NCBI RefSeq assembly: GCF_024199005.1
Contig: NZ_JANATA010000008.1
Location: 1-64,000 of the forward strand
Length of the DNA stretch: 64,000 nucleotides
Direction of reading: 5' to 3'
Source: Opacimonas viscosa
GTDB lineage: Bacteria; Pseudomonadota; Gammaproteobacteria; Enterobacterales; Alteromonadaceae
Shown: piece after piece, positions 27,896-36,872 of the stretch
Position numbering within the stretch: the first letter of the stretch is position 1
Layout of the letters: every line of letters starts with the position of its first letter
Made by a program: the position numbers and the translations under genes
Notes under the pieces: generated by a model
What the model saw: the letters and a program-made list of their open reading frames with translations, nothing else
The model's database searches: none
Told to the model about the DNA's origin: nothing

Positions 27896-29154
27896 AATCA
27901 TTAATGATGAAGTTTATTCATGGGATGGTGTTTGCAGTAGGGGCATTGTTTATATTTGGTGGATTAGCTTTTGTTGGTTTGAAAGTCTTAGGGGGAGCAA
28001 ACTTTGATTATTATGTTTATAAAGTAAAAGAAAAAGTAGGTTTAGCTAAAGAAGTAGAACCATTTGAAGAGCCCAAAATTGTATTAAAAGATTTTACTAA
28101 AGCCTCTAGGGTGGAAGTATCATCTAATGATGAGTTTAGATATGTGAGTAATACTGAGGAGTTTTGGGAAGCATTAAACGAAGCAAATCAAAAGGGTAAT
28201 TTTATTATTTATCTTATCGATGGAGTATATAAGATTAATAAAACGATTAATATTGATGCAGAAAATATCACTCTTATGTCTCTAAGTGGAAACCCTTACC
28301 AGACAGTCATTAAAGGAACTGGGATGCGAGGTGGTATGGGAAACCTCATTAGGGTGAATAATTCACACTTTAAAATTGATGGTGTTACTTTACAAGATGC
28401 ATCCTATCACTTGGTGCAAGTAGCTGGTGAGTTGGATGTAGATTTTACAGTATTTAAAAATATAATTTTTCAAGACTCATATCAACAGATGCTCAAGGTT
28501 TCTTACGATATAAATAATAGACCACAGATATCTGGCGATTACGGTATTGTTGAAAACTGCATATTTTTGTATACAGATGGAATTGCTCCAAATTACTACA
28601 CAGGTGGTGTAGATGCATTAGGAGCTAAGAGTTGGCAAGTATCTAATTCAATATTCAGAGATATAGCTAGTCCAAAACAAAATATTTCTCAATATGCGGT
28701 ACATTTTTGGATGAATAGTGCCGATAACATTATAACAAATAACATCTACATCAATAACGATCGTGCAATTGGAATGGGGTTAGGTGTTGAAAAAAGTAAT
28801 ATGGAATATGCCAATAAAAATGGTGAAATTAGTCATAATATCATTTTCCATTCCGATCTTTCTGACCCCTTTGCTGATACTGGAATAGCGGTTGAAAAAA
28901 GCATTGGTACAAAGATATATTCTAATTATATATTCTTATCTCATTCGTATCCAAGAGCGATTGAATATAGATTTGAAGAAACAAAGGAAGTGCAGATTAG
29001 TAATAATTATACTAATAGAAATGTATCATCAAGAGATCAGGGCGAAGCACTTCTTCGGAATAATGATTCCATTTCTCTAGAAAAAATGACTGTGATCTTA
29101 ACAGAAAGATTACAACAGTTATCTGTTAAAAATTTATACGCAAAAACTATATAA
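27892..29154 (+). CDS. Membrane-anchored right-handed parallel beta-helix protein
   Basis: A protein of 420 residues. One N-terminal transmembrane anchor (about 10-35) precedes a periplasmic part. This begins with a segment YVSNTEEFWEALNEANQKGNFIIYLIDGVYKI and then repeated short strands (NITLMSLSGNP, HFKIDGVTLQDASYHLVQV, YGIVENCIFLYTDGIAP, EISHNIIFH), the pattern of polysaccharide lyase 6-like or pectate-lyase-like beta-helices. It could cleave or epimerise the polymer, but catalytic residues could not be assigned. It overlaps the acyltransferase stop by 4 bp. From here on the DNA becomes AT-rich. Confidence 0.78.
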   Translation: MKSLMMKFIHGMVFAVGALFIFGGLAFVGLKVLGGANFDYYVYKVKEKVGLAKEVEPFEEPKIVLKDFTKASRVEVSSNDEFRYVSNTEEFWEALNEANQKGNFIIYLIDGVYKINKTINIDAENITLMSLSGNPYQTVIKGTGMRGGMGNLIRVNNSHFKIDGVTLQDASYHLVQVAGELDVDFTVFKNIIFQDSYQQMLKVSYDINNRPQISGDYGIVENCIFLYTDGIAPNYYTGGVDALGAKSWQVSNSIFRDIASPKQNISQYAVHFWMNSADNIITNNIYINNDRAIGMGLGVEKSNMEYANKNGEISHNIIFHSDLSDPFADTGIAVEKSIGTKIYSNYIFLSHSYPRAIEYRFEETKEVQISNNYTNRNVSSRDQGEALLRNNDSISLEKMTVILTERLQQLSVKNLYAKTI

Positions 29155-29173
29155 TTACACGGAAAATGGACTT

Positions 29174-29263
29174 ATGGGTGTAGAAGGACTTGGCAAATTA
29201 ATAATGTTTGTAGCTATTATTTGGCTACTGCTGCATTACAAAAATAATGAGAAAGATCAATGA
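29174..29263 (+). CDS. 29-residue single-pass membrane peptide
   Basis: An ATG at 29174 opens a 29-codon frame, MGVEGLGKLIMFVAII and onwards through WLLLHY to a charged tail (KNNEKDQ). It has one transmembrane segment (about residues 8-23). The stop TGA overlaps the ATG of the ligase gene (ATGA at 29260-29263), the same coupling used by the surrounding genes. Without it there would be a 105-bp gap in an otherwise overlapping operon. Function is unknown; a small subunit or stabiliser of the ligase is inference. Confidence 0.6.
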   Translation: MGVEGLGKLIMFVAIIWLLLHYKNNEKDQ

Positions 29264-30549
29264 TATCTGATCTGATTACTCTCATTCTTGTTGCTTTTTT
29301 TGTAATATATGGAATGACTCGACCACATATCGCTATGTGTGGTCTGATCTGGATAAACACTTATAAACCTCAAGAATCATCTTATGCCTTTATGAGTGGG
29401 CAACCAATATCTTTTTTATTCACTTTATTTTTTTTAATAATATGCTTATTAAATCTAAAAAAGGTAAGAATTCCACGTTCTAAAACTTATCATTTTCTAT
29501 CTATTGGGTTTATGGCATGGCTTACTATTTCCCATTTTGACGCTCACTTTCCAACTTTTGCAGCGTTAAAATATAATAACGTTATCAAATCAATGATATT
29601 TTGCTATCTAATTCCTTTCGTAATTATATCTAGAAAACATTTAGAGCAATTCTTATGGATATCCGTTATATCATTAGCTACGTTCGCCTTTTTTGGTGGT
29701 GTTAAGTCACTATTAGGAGGTGGAGGTTATGGTATGAACCTTATTGGAATATTCTCTACGATGTGGTCTGAAGGAAGTATTCTTACAAACCAGATGCTCA
29801 GCATTATACCAGTATTGATTTTTTTAGGATTTAATTCACAGATAGCTGAAAAGATAAAATATTTTAAATGGTTAGCTTTGGGTTACTCTTTGTGCTGTGT
29901 CCTTATTCTGATTGGGACGCAGGCAAGGTCTGGATTAGTCTGTTTAGTTCTATTGTTACTATTTGCAGTTTGGTATTCGAAACAAAAATCTAAAATTATA
30001 GCAGTTGCCGTTATTATACCTTTTATAATACTTCCATTAGCACCTCAAGAATGGTTTGATAGGATGAGTACTATACAAAGTAGTGATTCTGTTGCAACAG
30101 AAGATTCGGCAATGGGAAGAGTAGTTGTTTGGCGATGGGCGGTAGATTATTTTAGACAGAACCCATTGACTGGTGGAGGGTTCCTTTCTTATAGAGCAAA
30201 CGCAGGAAAATTAGCTGATTATTCAAGAGAAAATGAAGTCGTTATAAGCACACCTTACCCTAAGGCATATCATAATATTTTATTTGAGGTTACTGGTGCG
30301 TCTGGTTTTGTTGGACTGGTATTTTACTTGGGTATCTTAAGTTATATTTTCTTCACATCTAGAAGATTACTACAAGTTCATACTGAAGATAAATATATTC
30401 AAATGTTTAGTCGTGCAACAATTATTTCAATGTTGGTCTACTGCGCGGGTGGAATGTTTGTAAATTATGCTTTTTATCCTTGGATATACTATTTATTCGC
30501 AGCAACAGTCATCTTAAAACAAGAAGTAGAAAATAACAAAAGGAATTGA
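29260..30549 (+). CDS. XrtA-associated O-antigen-ligase/Wzy-like membrane protein (TIGR03097-like)
   Basis: A protein of 429 residues with about ten to twelve transmembrane segments. The large periplasmic loop (about 260-340) carries GRVVVWRWAVDYFRQNPLTGGGF and KAYHNILFEV, matching the Wzy_C/WaaL loop with its conserved Arg and His. The N-terminus (GMTRPHIAMCGLIWINTYKPQESSYAFM) resembles the putative O-glycosylation ligase of exosortase A loci. It either polymerises the repeat units or transfers the glycan to a protein; sequence does not decide. It is the only Wzy/WaaL candidate in the locus. Confidence 0.88.
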   Translation: MISDLITLILVAFFVIYGMTRPHIAMCGLIWINTYKPQESSYAFMSGQPISFLFTLFFLIICLLNLKKVRIPRSKTYHFLSIGFMAWLTISHFDAHFPTFAALKYNNVIKSMIFCYLIPFVIISRKHLEQFLWISVISLATFAFFGGVKSLLGGGGYGMNLIGIFSTMWSEGSILTNQMLSIIPVLIFLGFNSQIAEKIKYFKWLALGYSLCCVLILIGTQARSGLVCLVLLLLFAVWYSKQKSKIIAVAVIIPFIILPLAPQEWFDRMSTIQSSDSVATEDSAMGRVVVWRWAVDYFRQNPLTGGGFLSYRANAGKLADYSRENEVVISTPYPKAYHNILFEVTGASGFVGLVFYLGILSYIFFTSRRLLQVHTEDKYIQMFSRATIISMLVYCAGGMFVNYAFYPWIYYLFAATVILKQEVENNKRN

Positions 30550-30550
30550 A

Positions 30551-31825
30551 ATGAATAAGGTTTTATTTATAGCTTATTTATACCCACCAATTGCAAATTC
30601 TGGAACTCAAAGAAGTGTTAAATTCAGTAAATACCTTGGTAGATTTGGTTGGAAACCATATGTTCTAACAGGAACAAATCCCATGGGAAACAATGTAGAT
30701 AAAAAACTCTTAGATGAAGTATCAATGGTGAAAGATATATTTCGTGTACCTATGACATCAGAAATTACAATATCTAACTGGACAAAATATTTACCTGATT
30801 CACTAGCTGGTTTTATAACCGATAAATTAGTTTGGAGGCTAAGAGAAAAAAATAAATTTCCAGATATATATAGAGATTGGATCGAAGCAGCTACAGAAAA
30901 AGGGATTCAGATAGTTACAAAAAACAAGTTAGATTTAATATATGCCTCTGGAGTTCCATGGTCATCCTTTGTTGTTGCAAAAAAAATATCAAGTAAAACT
31001 GGAGTGCCCTTTATTATAGATTATAGAGACCTCTGGACCGAAGATTATGCGCAATTCGGAAATAAGATTGTTAGTAATAAAGAGTTAAATTTAGAATTAG
31101 AATTACTCAATTCTGCAAATCATGTAATAACAGTTACAAATTCAATAGGAAAAGTCTTATCTGAAAAAATTAATAATAATTCTGAAAAAATTACAGTAAT
31201 AACAAACGGTTTTGATGATGATGAATTTACAATCGAAACCGAGACAAAGGAAAATGGAAAATTCAGCTTTGGATATATTGGTGTTTGGAAAGAAAATTAT
31301 AATCCAGAACAGTTAATTATGTCGATTAATAAATTATCTGATGCACAAGCAATTCAAGTGGAGTTCATTGGAGCAGGCTTTGATATAGAAAAAGTATCAA
31401 AAATTACTAAAAAAAATACAACTATAGAATGTTTGGGATACATACCACATTCGAAAGCAGTGAAGTTAATGAAAGAATTAGATTGCCTGTTTGTAACGAC
31501 TCCTGATAGTGATTATTCCCAACTATGTTTACCAGGAAAAATATTTGAATACTTAGGTAGTGGCACACCTGTGTTGGCATATATAGACGCTGATTCTGAA
31601 TTATGGAAGTTTCTAGAAAAGACAGGCGGGGCTTTGCTTGTTGATAAGAAAGAACCAGAAAAACTAGATCATATTATTCGTAAAATAGCAGAAACGAGGA
31701 TAATAGATTGCCCAGCCATAAATAAAAATGAATTGTGGAAATATGAAAGAAAAAACCTGACCAAAAATCTTGCAATCACATTTAATAAGGTCTTGGAGTC
31801 CTCAAACGTTAAAGTAAATGCTTGA
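30551..31825 (+). CDS. Glycosyltransferase family 4-like protein
   Basis: A protein of 424 residues with a GT-B fold. The N-terminus KVLFIAYLYPPIANSGTQRSVKFSKYL and the IIDYRDLWTEDYA segment are typical of GT4 enzymes of polysaccharide clusters. The donor domain has FSFGYIGVWKENYNPEQL and LPGKIFEYLGSGTPVLAYID with the E of the EX7E-type motif. It probably adds one sugar of the repeat unit. The DNA is strongly AT-rich. It starts 1 bp after the ligase stop and overlaps the flippase by 4 bp. Confidence 0.88.
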   Translation: MNKVLFIAYLYPPIANSGTQRSVKFSKYLGRFGWKPYVLTGTNPMGNNVDKKLLDEVSMVKDIFRVPMTSEITISNWTKYLPDSLAGFITDKLVWRLREKNKFPDIYRDWIEAATEKGIQIVTKNKLDLIYASGVPWSSFVVAKKISSKTGVPFIIDYRDLWTEDYAQFGNKIVSNKELNLELELLNSANHVITVTNSIGKVLSEKINNNSEKITVITNGFDDDEFTIETETKENGKFSFGYIGVWKENYNPEQLIMSINKLSDAQAIQVEFIGAGFDIEKVSKITKKNTTIECLGYIPHSKAVKLMKELDCLFVTTPDSDYSQLCLPGKIFEYLGSGTPVLAYIDADSELWKFLEKTGGALLVDKKEPEKLDHIIRKIAETRIIDCPAINKNELWKYERKNLTKNLAITFNKVLESSNVKVNA

Positions 31826-33192
31826 TGAATGATAAGAAAATACTTTTACAAACAATGCAACAAATAATGAGTAATAATTTTGTTGTGAAGGCTTTGGGTA
31901 TTCTTAGTTTGGTAATCATAGCTAGGCTATTAAGCCCAGAAGATTTTGGCATAATAGCTATTGCCTCATCTATAACATTCCTTGCTGATGTTCTTAGTGA
32001 GTCTGGTACACAAAGATACATAAACCATAAAAAAAAAATAAAGTGGAGTGACATTCATACAGCATACACAATTAATATAATTACCAAATGTATAGTTATA
32101 ATTGGGGTTATTACAATATGTATGGTGATTTATAGTATTACAAATAATGAATTATTAATTGTTATCTCATTATGCTCTTTAATAATAATTTTAAACTCAA
32201 TAAATAATCCTGTTTTAATTTTACTAAAGCGAGAGTTAAGGTATGAATGTATAATAAAATGTGAATTGATAACCAAGGTTTTTTCAGTGTTATGTTCAAT
32301 TATTCTTGTTTTTTTTATTGGGAATTTTTGGGCGCTAGTTTTATCAATAATACTCACTTCAATTTTTCAATTAGTTATTTCGTATTTATGGTTTCCAAAC
32401 CGGTTTGGTTTAGGGTTGAGTAATTATAAATTTCAAATCACATTTGTAAAGTTGTCATATGCGCAATCAGTAGTAGGTTATCTGAGGTCAGAAATTGATA
32501 TAATAATTTCTTCATTTTTCTTTAGTGCTACTGAAATAGGACATTATTCAAAAAATAAGGAGCTTGCTACTATACCAGGTAGAGATTTTATTAGGCCAGT
32601 GACAGAGCCTGTTTTAAGGTATTTTGTAAATAATAGTATTGAAAAAGAAACTCCCCTTTTAGATATATTAAAGATAATGATGACTTTCTCTGTTCCCCTA
32701 TCTTCTTTATTTTTTTTATATCATAATGAAATTGTGGTTTTTATACTTGGTGATAATTGGTCTGAATACTCATATTTGTTTTCATATTTTATGATTTTTG
32801 TTTTTCAATTTTCAATATATTCAATAATTGAAGAATACCTTATCGCAAACGATAAAATAAAAAGGCTTGTCATTTTTGAATGGTGGCAGTTTTTTATTCT
32901 GTTTTCAGGGTTGCTACTAATAGGCCAGTTTGAAGATATAAGCTTTTATGCTTTATTTAGATCTTTTTTTAGTGTTTTTTCTTTATTATTTATATTACGT
33001 CTGGTTACCATTGTCTTAGATGTGCCATTCGGTACGTTATTGATGGATTTTATGGTTTTGATTTCTTTTGCTTTGCTATCTTCATTGTTAGTGTTTTTTT
33101 GTGATTTTTATTTTTTGATTGAAATTGTAATTTTCTTAATGGTTTATTTTTCTTGCTTATTTTTAATGGATTATAAAAAAGGATTTTTTTAA
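31822..33192 (+). CDS. Wzx-type polysaccharide flippase (first of two)
   Basis: A protein of 456 residues with about 12-14 hydrophobic segments. The N-terminal VVKALGILSLVIIARLLSPEDFGIIAIASS matches the polysaccharide biosynthesis/MOP flippase family. It moves lipid-linked repeat units across the inner membrane. The sequence is very rich in Ile, Phe and Lys and the DNA is among the most AT-rich of the window. A second flippase lies one gene downstream. Confidence 0.88.
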   Translation: MMNDKKILLQTMQQIMSNNFVVKALGILSLVIIARLLSPEDFGIIAIASSITFLADVLSESGTQRYINHKKKIKWSDIHTAYTINIITKCIVIIGVITICMVIYSITNNELLIVISLCSLIIILNSINNPVLILLKRELRYECIIKCELITKVFSVLCSIILVFFIGNFWALVLSIILTSIFQLVISYLWFPNRFGLGLSNYKFQITFVKLSYAQSVVGYLRSEIDIIISSFFFSATEIGHYSKNKELATIPGRDFIRPVTEPVLRYFVNNSIEKETPLLDILKIMMTFSVPLSSLFFLYHNEIVVFILGDNWSEYSYLFSYFMIFVFQFSIYSIIEEYLIANDKIKRLVIFEWWQFFILFSGLLLIGQFEDISFYALFRSFFSVFSLLFILRLVTIVLDVPFGTLLMDFMVLISFALLSSLLVFFCDFYFLIEIVIFLMVYFSCLFLMDYKKGFF

Positions 33193-34187
33193 TGAATGTT
33201 TTAGTTATGGGTGAAGATTCATCTATTAAAGGTCGTCCTTTGAATACGCTATCTATCTTACTAAAGAAATTAGATTGTAAAGTTTATAATATTTTTGATG
33301 AGGATACATCAAACTTTAGTTTTTACTTTAATATACTTAAGAAAGTCAATATTGTAATTTTTCTTGATTATGATGGTCCACAAGAATACAGAGTAAGAAA
33401 TTATGCTATTGCAAAACTCTTGAATAAGAAAATTGTAAGATGGTGGGTTGGTAGTGATGTTTTATTTTGTCTAGAAGACAAGTTCATGGCAAGAAATGCT
33501 TATGATCTTGCAAAATTTTCTGATTTTCAATTAGCTGTTTCACACCATTTGGTAAAAGAACTTGAATCACTACATATTAAGTCACAATACGTACCATCAG
33601 TACTAGATCCTCTTAATCATAACTACTCTAAAGAATATGATCTCTCATTGAATTTATCGGTTTTAGTATACTTACCGAGCTCGAGGAAAGTTTTTTTTAA
33701 ATATGATCTAATTCATGAAGTTATTAAAACGAATCCTGGTTTTCATTTCCATATTGTTGCTGATGAAACCCATTCATTATCTTCATTTTCAAATGTTACT
33801 TCGTATGGTTATGTTGAAGATATGAGTATTGTTTGGAATAAATGTAATATACTTTTACGTCAAACCAAACATGATGGTCTACCTAGAATGGCCTTAACTG
33901 CACTTCAACTAAACAAGCATGTTATTTATTCTTGGGAGTTACCTGGTTGCATTTTGGCAAATACCACTGAAACTATTTCTTCTGCATTACAACAAATCAA
34001 GCAAAGCAGCAAAAAAAATTACTGTTCTGAAACTGCCTTGGATAAAATCTTAAGTCCATGTCCGCATATGTTTTTCAAGAGTCATATTATTAATGCTAAA
34101 TATAATTTCTCATTATCTAAGTATTTTTGGGCTATTTTATTTGTTTTAAAATATACATTAATACTCAAGTTTAGGAAAAACTATTGA
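33192..34187 (+). CDS. Probable GT-B glycosyltransferase, family not recognised
   Basis: A protein of 331 residues. An N-terminal Rossmann-like half includes VNIVIFLDYDGPQ and KKIVRWWVGSDVLF, then FQLAVSHHLVKEL and YVPSVLDPLN, as in GT4/GT1 acceptors. The second half has FHIVADE, SYGYVEDMSIVWNKCNILLRQTKHDGLPRMALTALQ, a plausible donor site, but the usual Glu motif is weak. It begins at the flippase stop (1-bp overlap) and overlaps the second flippase by 4 bp. Its place in an operon of glycosyltransferases supports the call; the sugar is unknown. Confidence 0.65.
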   Translation: MNVLVMGEDSSIKGRPLNTLSILLKKLDCKVYNIFDEDTSNFSFYFNILKKVNIVIFLDYDGPQEYRVRNYAIAKLLNKKIVRWWVGSDVLFCLEDKFMARNAYDLAKFSDFQLAVSHHLVKELESLHIKSQYVPSVLDPLNHNYSKEYDLSLNLSVLVYLPSSRKVFFKYDLIHEVIKTNPGFHFHIVADETHSLSSFSNVTSYGYVEDMSIVWNKCNILLRQTKHDGLPRMALTALQLNKHVIYSWELPGCILANTTETISSALQQIKQSSKKNYCSETALDKILSPCPHMFFKSHIINAKYNFSLSKYFWAILFVLKYTLILKFRKNY

Positions 34188-35653
34188 ATACATCTAATGC
34201 AATTTCTTGGCAAGTCTACGGTGGGGTCTTTATTGCTTTGATTCGTTTTCTTTCTAGCATGGTACTTGCTAGATATTTATCACCTGATGATTTTGGACTT
34301 TACGGATTAGCTATATTATTTTTTACATTTATATCTACCCTTGGCTCTGTAGGCTTTAGTAGTGCCTTAGTTCGAAAAAGTCATTGTTCGGATGTTGATT
34401 ATCAAACTTGTTTCTGGCTTACTGCAGCAAGCCGTTTTGTTATGTTTTCTTTAACGTTTATATTTTTATATCCAATTTCTGTTTTTTTCAATGAACCTGT
34501 TTTAATTTCAATATTAGCTATTATTAGTTTTAATTTCCTGATTAGTTTGTTCGAAGTTATTCCAAATTTAATTCTTGTTAAAAATCTGAATTACAAGGTT
34601 ATTAATATTATTCAAGTTTTTGCAACACTGCTGGAGACAATGCTTATATTGACTTTGGTAATAATTTTTGATTATACGTATTGGGCTCTTGTTTTTGGAA
34701 TGCTATTCAATGCATGTATAGTTTCTTCAGTTATGTTATTTAAAACAAAGTGGAAACCTTCCTTTCAATTTTCTAAAGATTCCTATCTTGAACAAGCTAA
34801 TTTTGGTTGGAATACTTTGGGATTTTCTATCATGAATTACCTTACTGGAAATCTTGATTATTTAATTGTAAGTAAAACTTTAGGTACCTATTTCTTGGGT
34901 ATTTATGAATTTGCTTACAGAATCCCTTTTCTGATTCATCAGCGTTTAGTACAGCCAATAGGTTTAGTTATTTACCCTTCAATGTCAAAGCTTAAAGGTG
35001 ATAGGGTAGCTATTTTCGATCTCTATTCTGATACGATCTATTTTTTATCATTAATCGTTTTTCCTGTATTAGGTGGTATGCTTGCAGTAGCTGATATTAT
35101 GGTGATTGTTGTATGGGGGGAAAAGTGGGTTGAGGTAATTCCTCCTCTGCAAATACTGGCTTTATGTACTATTTTACGTGTTTGGCCTCAATCAGTCGGT
35201 GCAATATTTATGATTGATAATCGTCCTGATATTCCATTTAAGATTTCTATTGTTACTATGTTGTTTACTTTGTTTTTTGTGTCCTTATTTTCTTTTTTTT
35301 GGGGAATAGTTGGTGTGGCTTGGGGAATGGTTTTTTCTTTGATTCCGAGTTATTTTTCTGTTTACCTGGGCCTGAAACGTTTAGATAAGTCTTTTATGGA
35401 TATATTTAGAAAACAATATCCGATTATTATAGTTAGTATTATCATGGTATCAGTTGTTTTCCTTGTGAAAAATATGTTGTTAGTTAATTTTTCACAAGGC
35501 ATTTCTTTATTACTTTCAATAATGACTGGATTTATAGTGTATCCATTAGTATTTATTTTATTTTTTAGAAGTAGTTTTATATATATACTTGAAAAAATAG
35601 ATTTAAAATATAATAATTATAGAATAAAATTTTTAATTAAAAAGATGTCTTAG
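34184..35653 (+). CDS. Wzx-type polysaccharide flippase (second of two)
   Basis: A protein of 489 residues, about 14 hydrophobic segments, with the family start SWQVYGGVFIALIRFLSSMVLARYLSPDDFGLYGLAI. It resembles the WzxC/TuaB-type lipopolysaccharide biosynthesis exporter family. The start is a TTG at 34184 in a TTGA overlap with the previous stop; no ATG with better context lies nearby. It ends the plus-strand run, and its last 17 bp overlap the 3' end of the convergent minus-strand gene. Confidence 0.87.
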   Translation: MNTSNAISWQVYGGVFIALIRFLSSMVLARYLSPDDFGLYGLAILFFTFISTLGSVGFSSALVRKSHCSDVDYQTCFWLTAASRFVMFSLTFIFLYPISVFFNEPVLISILAIISFNFLISLFEVIPNLILVKNLNYKVINIIQVFATLLETMLILTLVIIFDYTYWALVFGMLFNACIVSSVMLFKTKWKPSFQFSKDSYLEQANFGWNTLGFSIMNYLTGNLDYLIVSKTLGTYFLGIYEFAYRIPFLIHQRLVQPIGLVIYPSMSKLKGDRVAIFDLYSDTIYFLSLIVFPVLGGMLAVADIMVIVVWGEKWVEVIPPLQILALCTILRVWPQSVGAIFMIDNRPDIPFKISIVTMLFTLFFVSLFSFFWGIVGVAWGMVFSLIPSYFSVYLGLKRLDKSFMDIFRKQYPIIIVSIIMVSVVFLVKNMLLVNFSQGISLLLSIMTGFIVYPLVFILFFRSSFIYILEKIDLKYNNYRIKFLIKKMS

Positions 35654-36872
35654 TTTTAGTTGTTTCATTGTTAACATGTATATCAACACCCAATCCAGGT
35701 CTTTTATGTAGATACCAATCACATTGGTCATCAAACATTTCTGGAACAGCTTTTGCTATCATTGCTAATGCTGAAGCTCTAAACCAAGTTGACCAAGTGT
35801 CAGACTCACCTAATTTAAAAGGATAAAACTTACAACTACTATATAAATGAATTGAATTATATTGACTACGACTTTTTAGCTTAAATAATAATGTTTTTAT
35901 TCCGCCTTTTAATCCTTTGTAGTCATTGTTTTGGATAAGTGAATAAATCCATTTTGCACTTGGTCTGACCCTCCAACCATAGCCACCATCTTTATTAATA
36001 GCAAATCCTATGCGTTCAGCTATATTTTTTAATTCTTGTTTATGAATTTCGCTTTTATTGGTATCTATTAGGTAAGCTCTAACCAGAATGTCGATTGCAT
36101 CCATATCCTCACAGGCTCCACCACCGCCACCATAGACAAAAAGTTTATCATCCCATGCTAGTTTTTTAGTTACCTCGGCAGCTTGTTTCAAATATGGTAT
36201 TTTTCGATTTATAGCATCATATATTACAAATATATGATATCCACCGGCCATGCGTTCAAGAGGATCAGTGTTTGAACCCCAGAAGCCGTCACTTGTACTC
36301 TGCTGTTCATCATGCCACCTAAAATAATCATCTAAACCATTTGTAATAAAAGGGCATTCAGGTTTATGTACTTGCCATTCTAGTAAAAAAATACCTAAAA
36401 ACATATCTAGATTACTAACAAGCCAAGGGTTATTCCAATCTAATTCATTGAGCCATTCATACACAATACCCTTTTTACATAGCTCGTAAGCAAAATTTAC
36501 AGGTGGTAAATTTTCGCACCCCAAGGCATACAATGCACTTCTACCAAAATAAGCTGTTTGTAAATATAAATATTGTTGGTTGTGTTGCCTACTGTTCGGA
36601 AAATCCTCATCATCAAATTCTTCATTATTGAAGCAGCCTGACTCATTATCTAACCTTGTTAATAGTGCTTGTTTTATATGTTCACTTTTTTGTAGTTCAA
36701 AATCCATTAACTCTGCAGTTAATACTGCAAAACATGTCCCGTAGAATGAACCAGGTTGTCCTTCCTGTAAAGGAAATGGGAATGCATTTACTTCACATTT
36801 TTTAACTTCAATACGATTAATATATGAAATGATCGATGATTTAATTTTTTCGAAATTAACTTTACTTTTCAT
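35637..36872 (-). CDS. Alpha/alpha-toroid-like protein of unknown function
   Basis: A protein of 411 residues from the ATG at 36872, which has a good AAGGAAG site and overlaps the previous stop (TAATG). Helix pairs with aromatic and glycine turns recur: GSFYGTCFAVLTAELM, YLYLQTAYFGRSALYALG, NPWLVSNLDMFLGIFLLEW, GFWGSNTDPLERMAGGYH, GGYGWRVRPSAKW. This fits an alpha/alpha barrel, as in glycosyl hydrolases, lyases or terpene cyclases. No catalytic motif was identified and no signal peptide is present. As the last gene of the right-hand run it probably acts on sugars of the same polymer, which is inference. Confidence 0.6.
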   Translation of the reverse strand: MKSKVNFEKIKSSIISYINRIEVKKCEVNAFPFPLQEGQPGSFYGTCFAVLTAELMDFELQKSEHIKQALLTRLDNESGCFNNEEFDDEDFPNSRQHNQQYLYLQTAYFGRSALYALGCENLPPVNFAYELCKKGIVYEWLNELDWNNPWLVSNLDMFLGIFLLEWQVHKPECPFITNGLDDYFRWHDEQQSTSDGFWGSNTDPLERMAGGYHIFVIYDAINRKIPYLKQAAEVTKKLAWDDKLFVYGGGGGACEDMDAIDILVRAYLIDTNKSEIHKQELKNIAERIGFAINKDGGYGWRVRPSAKWIYSLIQNNDYKGLKGGIKTLLFKLKSRSQYNSIHLYSSCKFYPFKLGESDTWSTWFRASALAMIAKAVPEMFDDQCDWYLHKRPGLGVDIHVNNETTKTKTSF

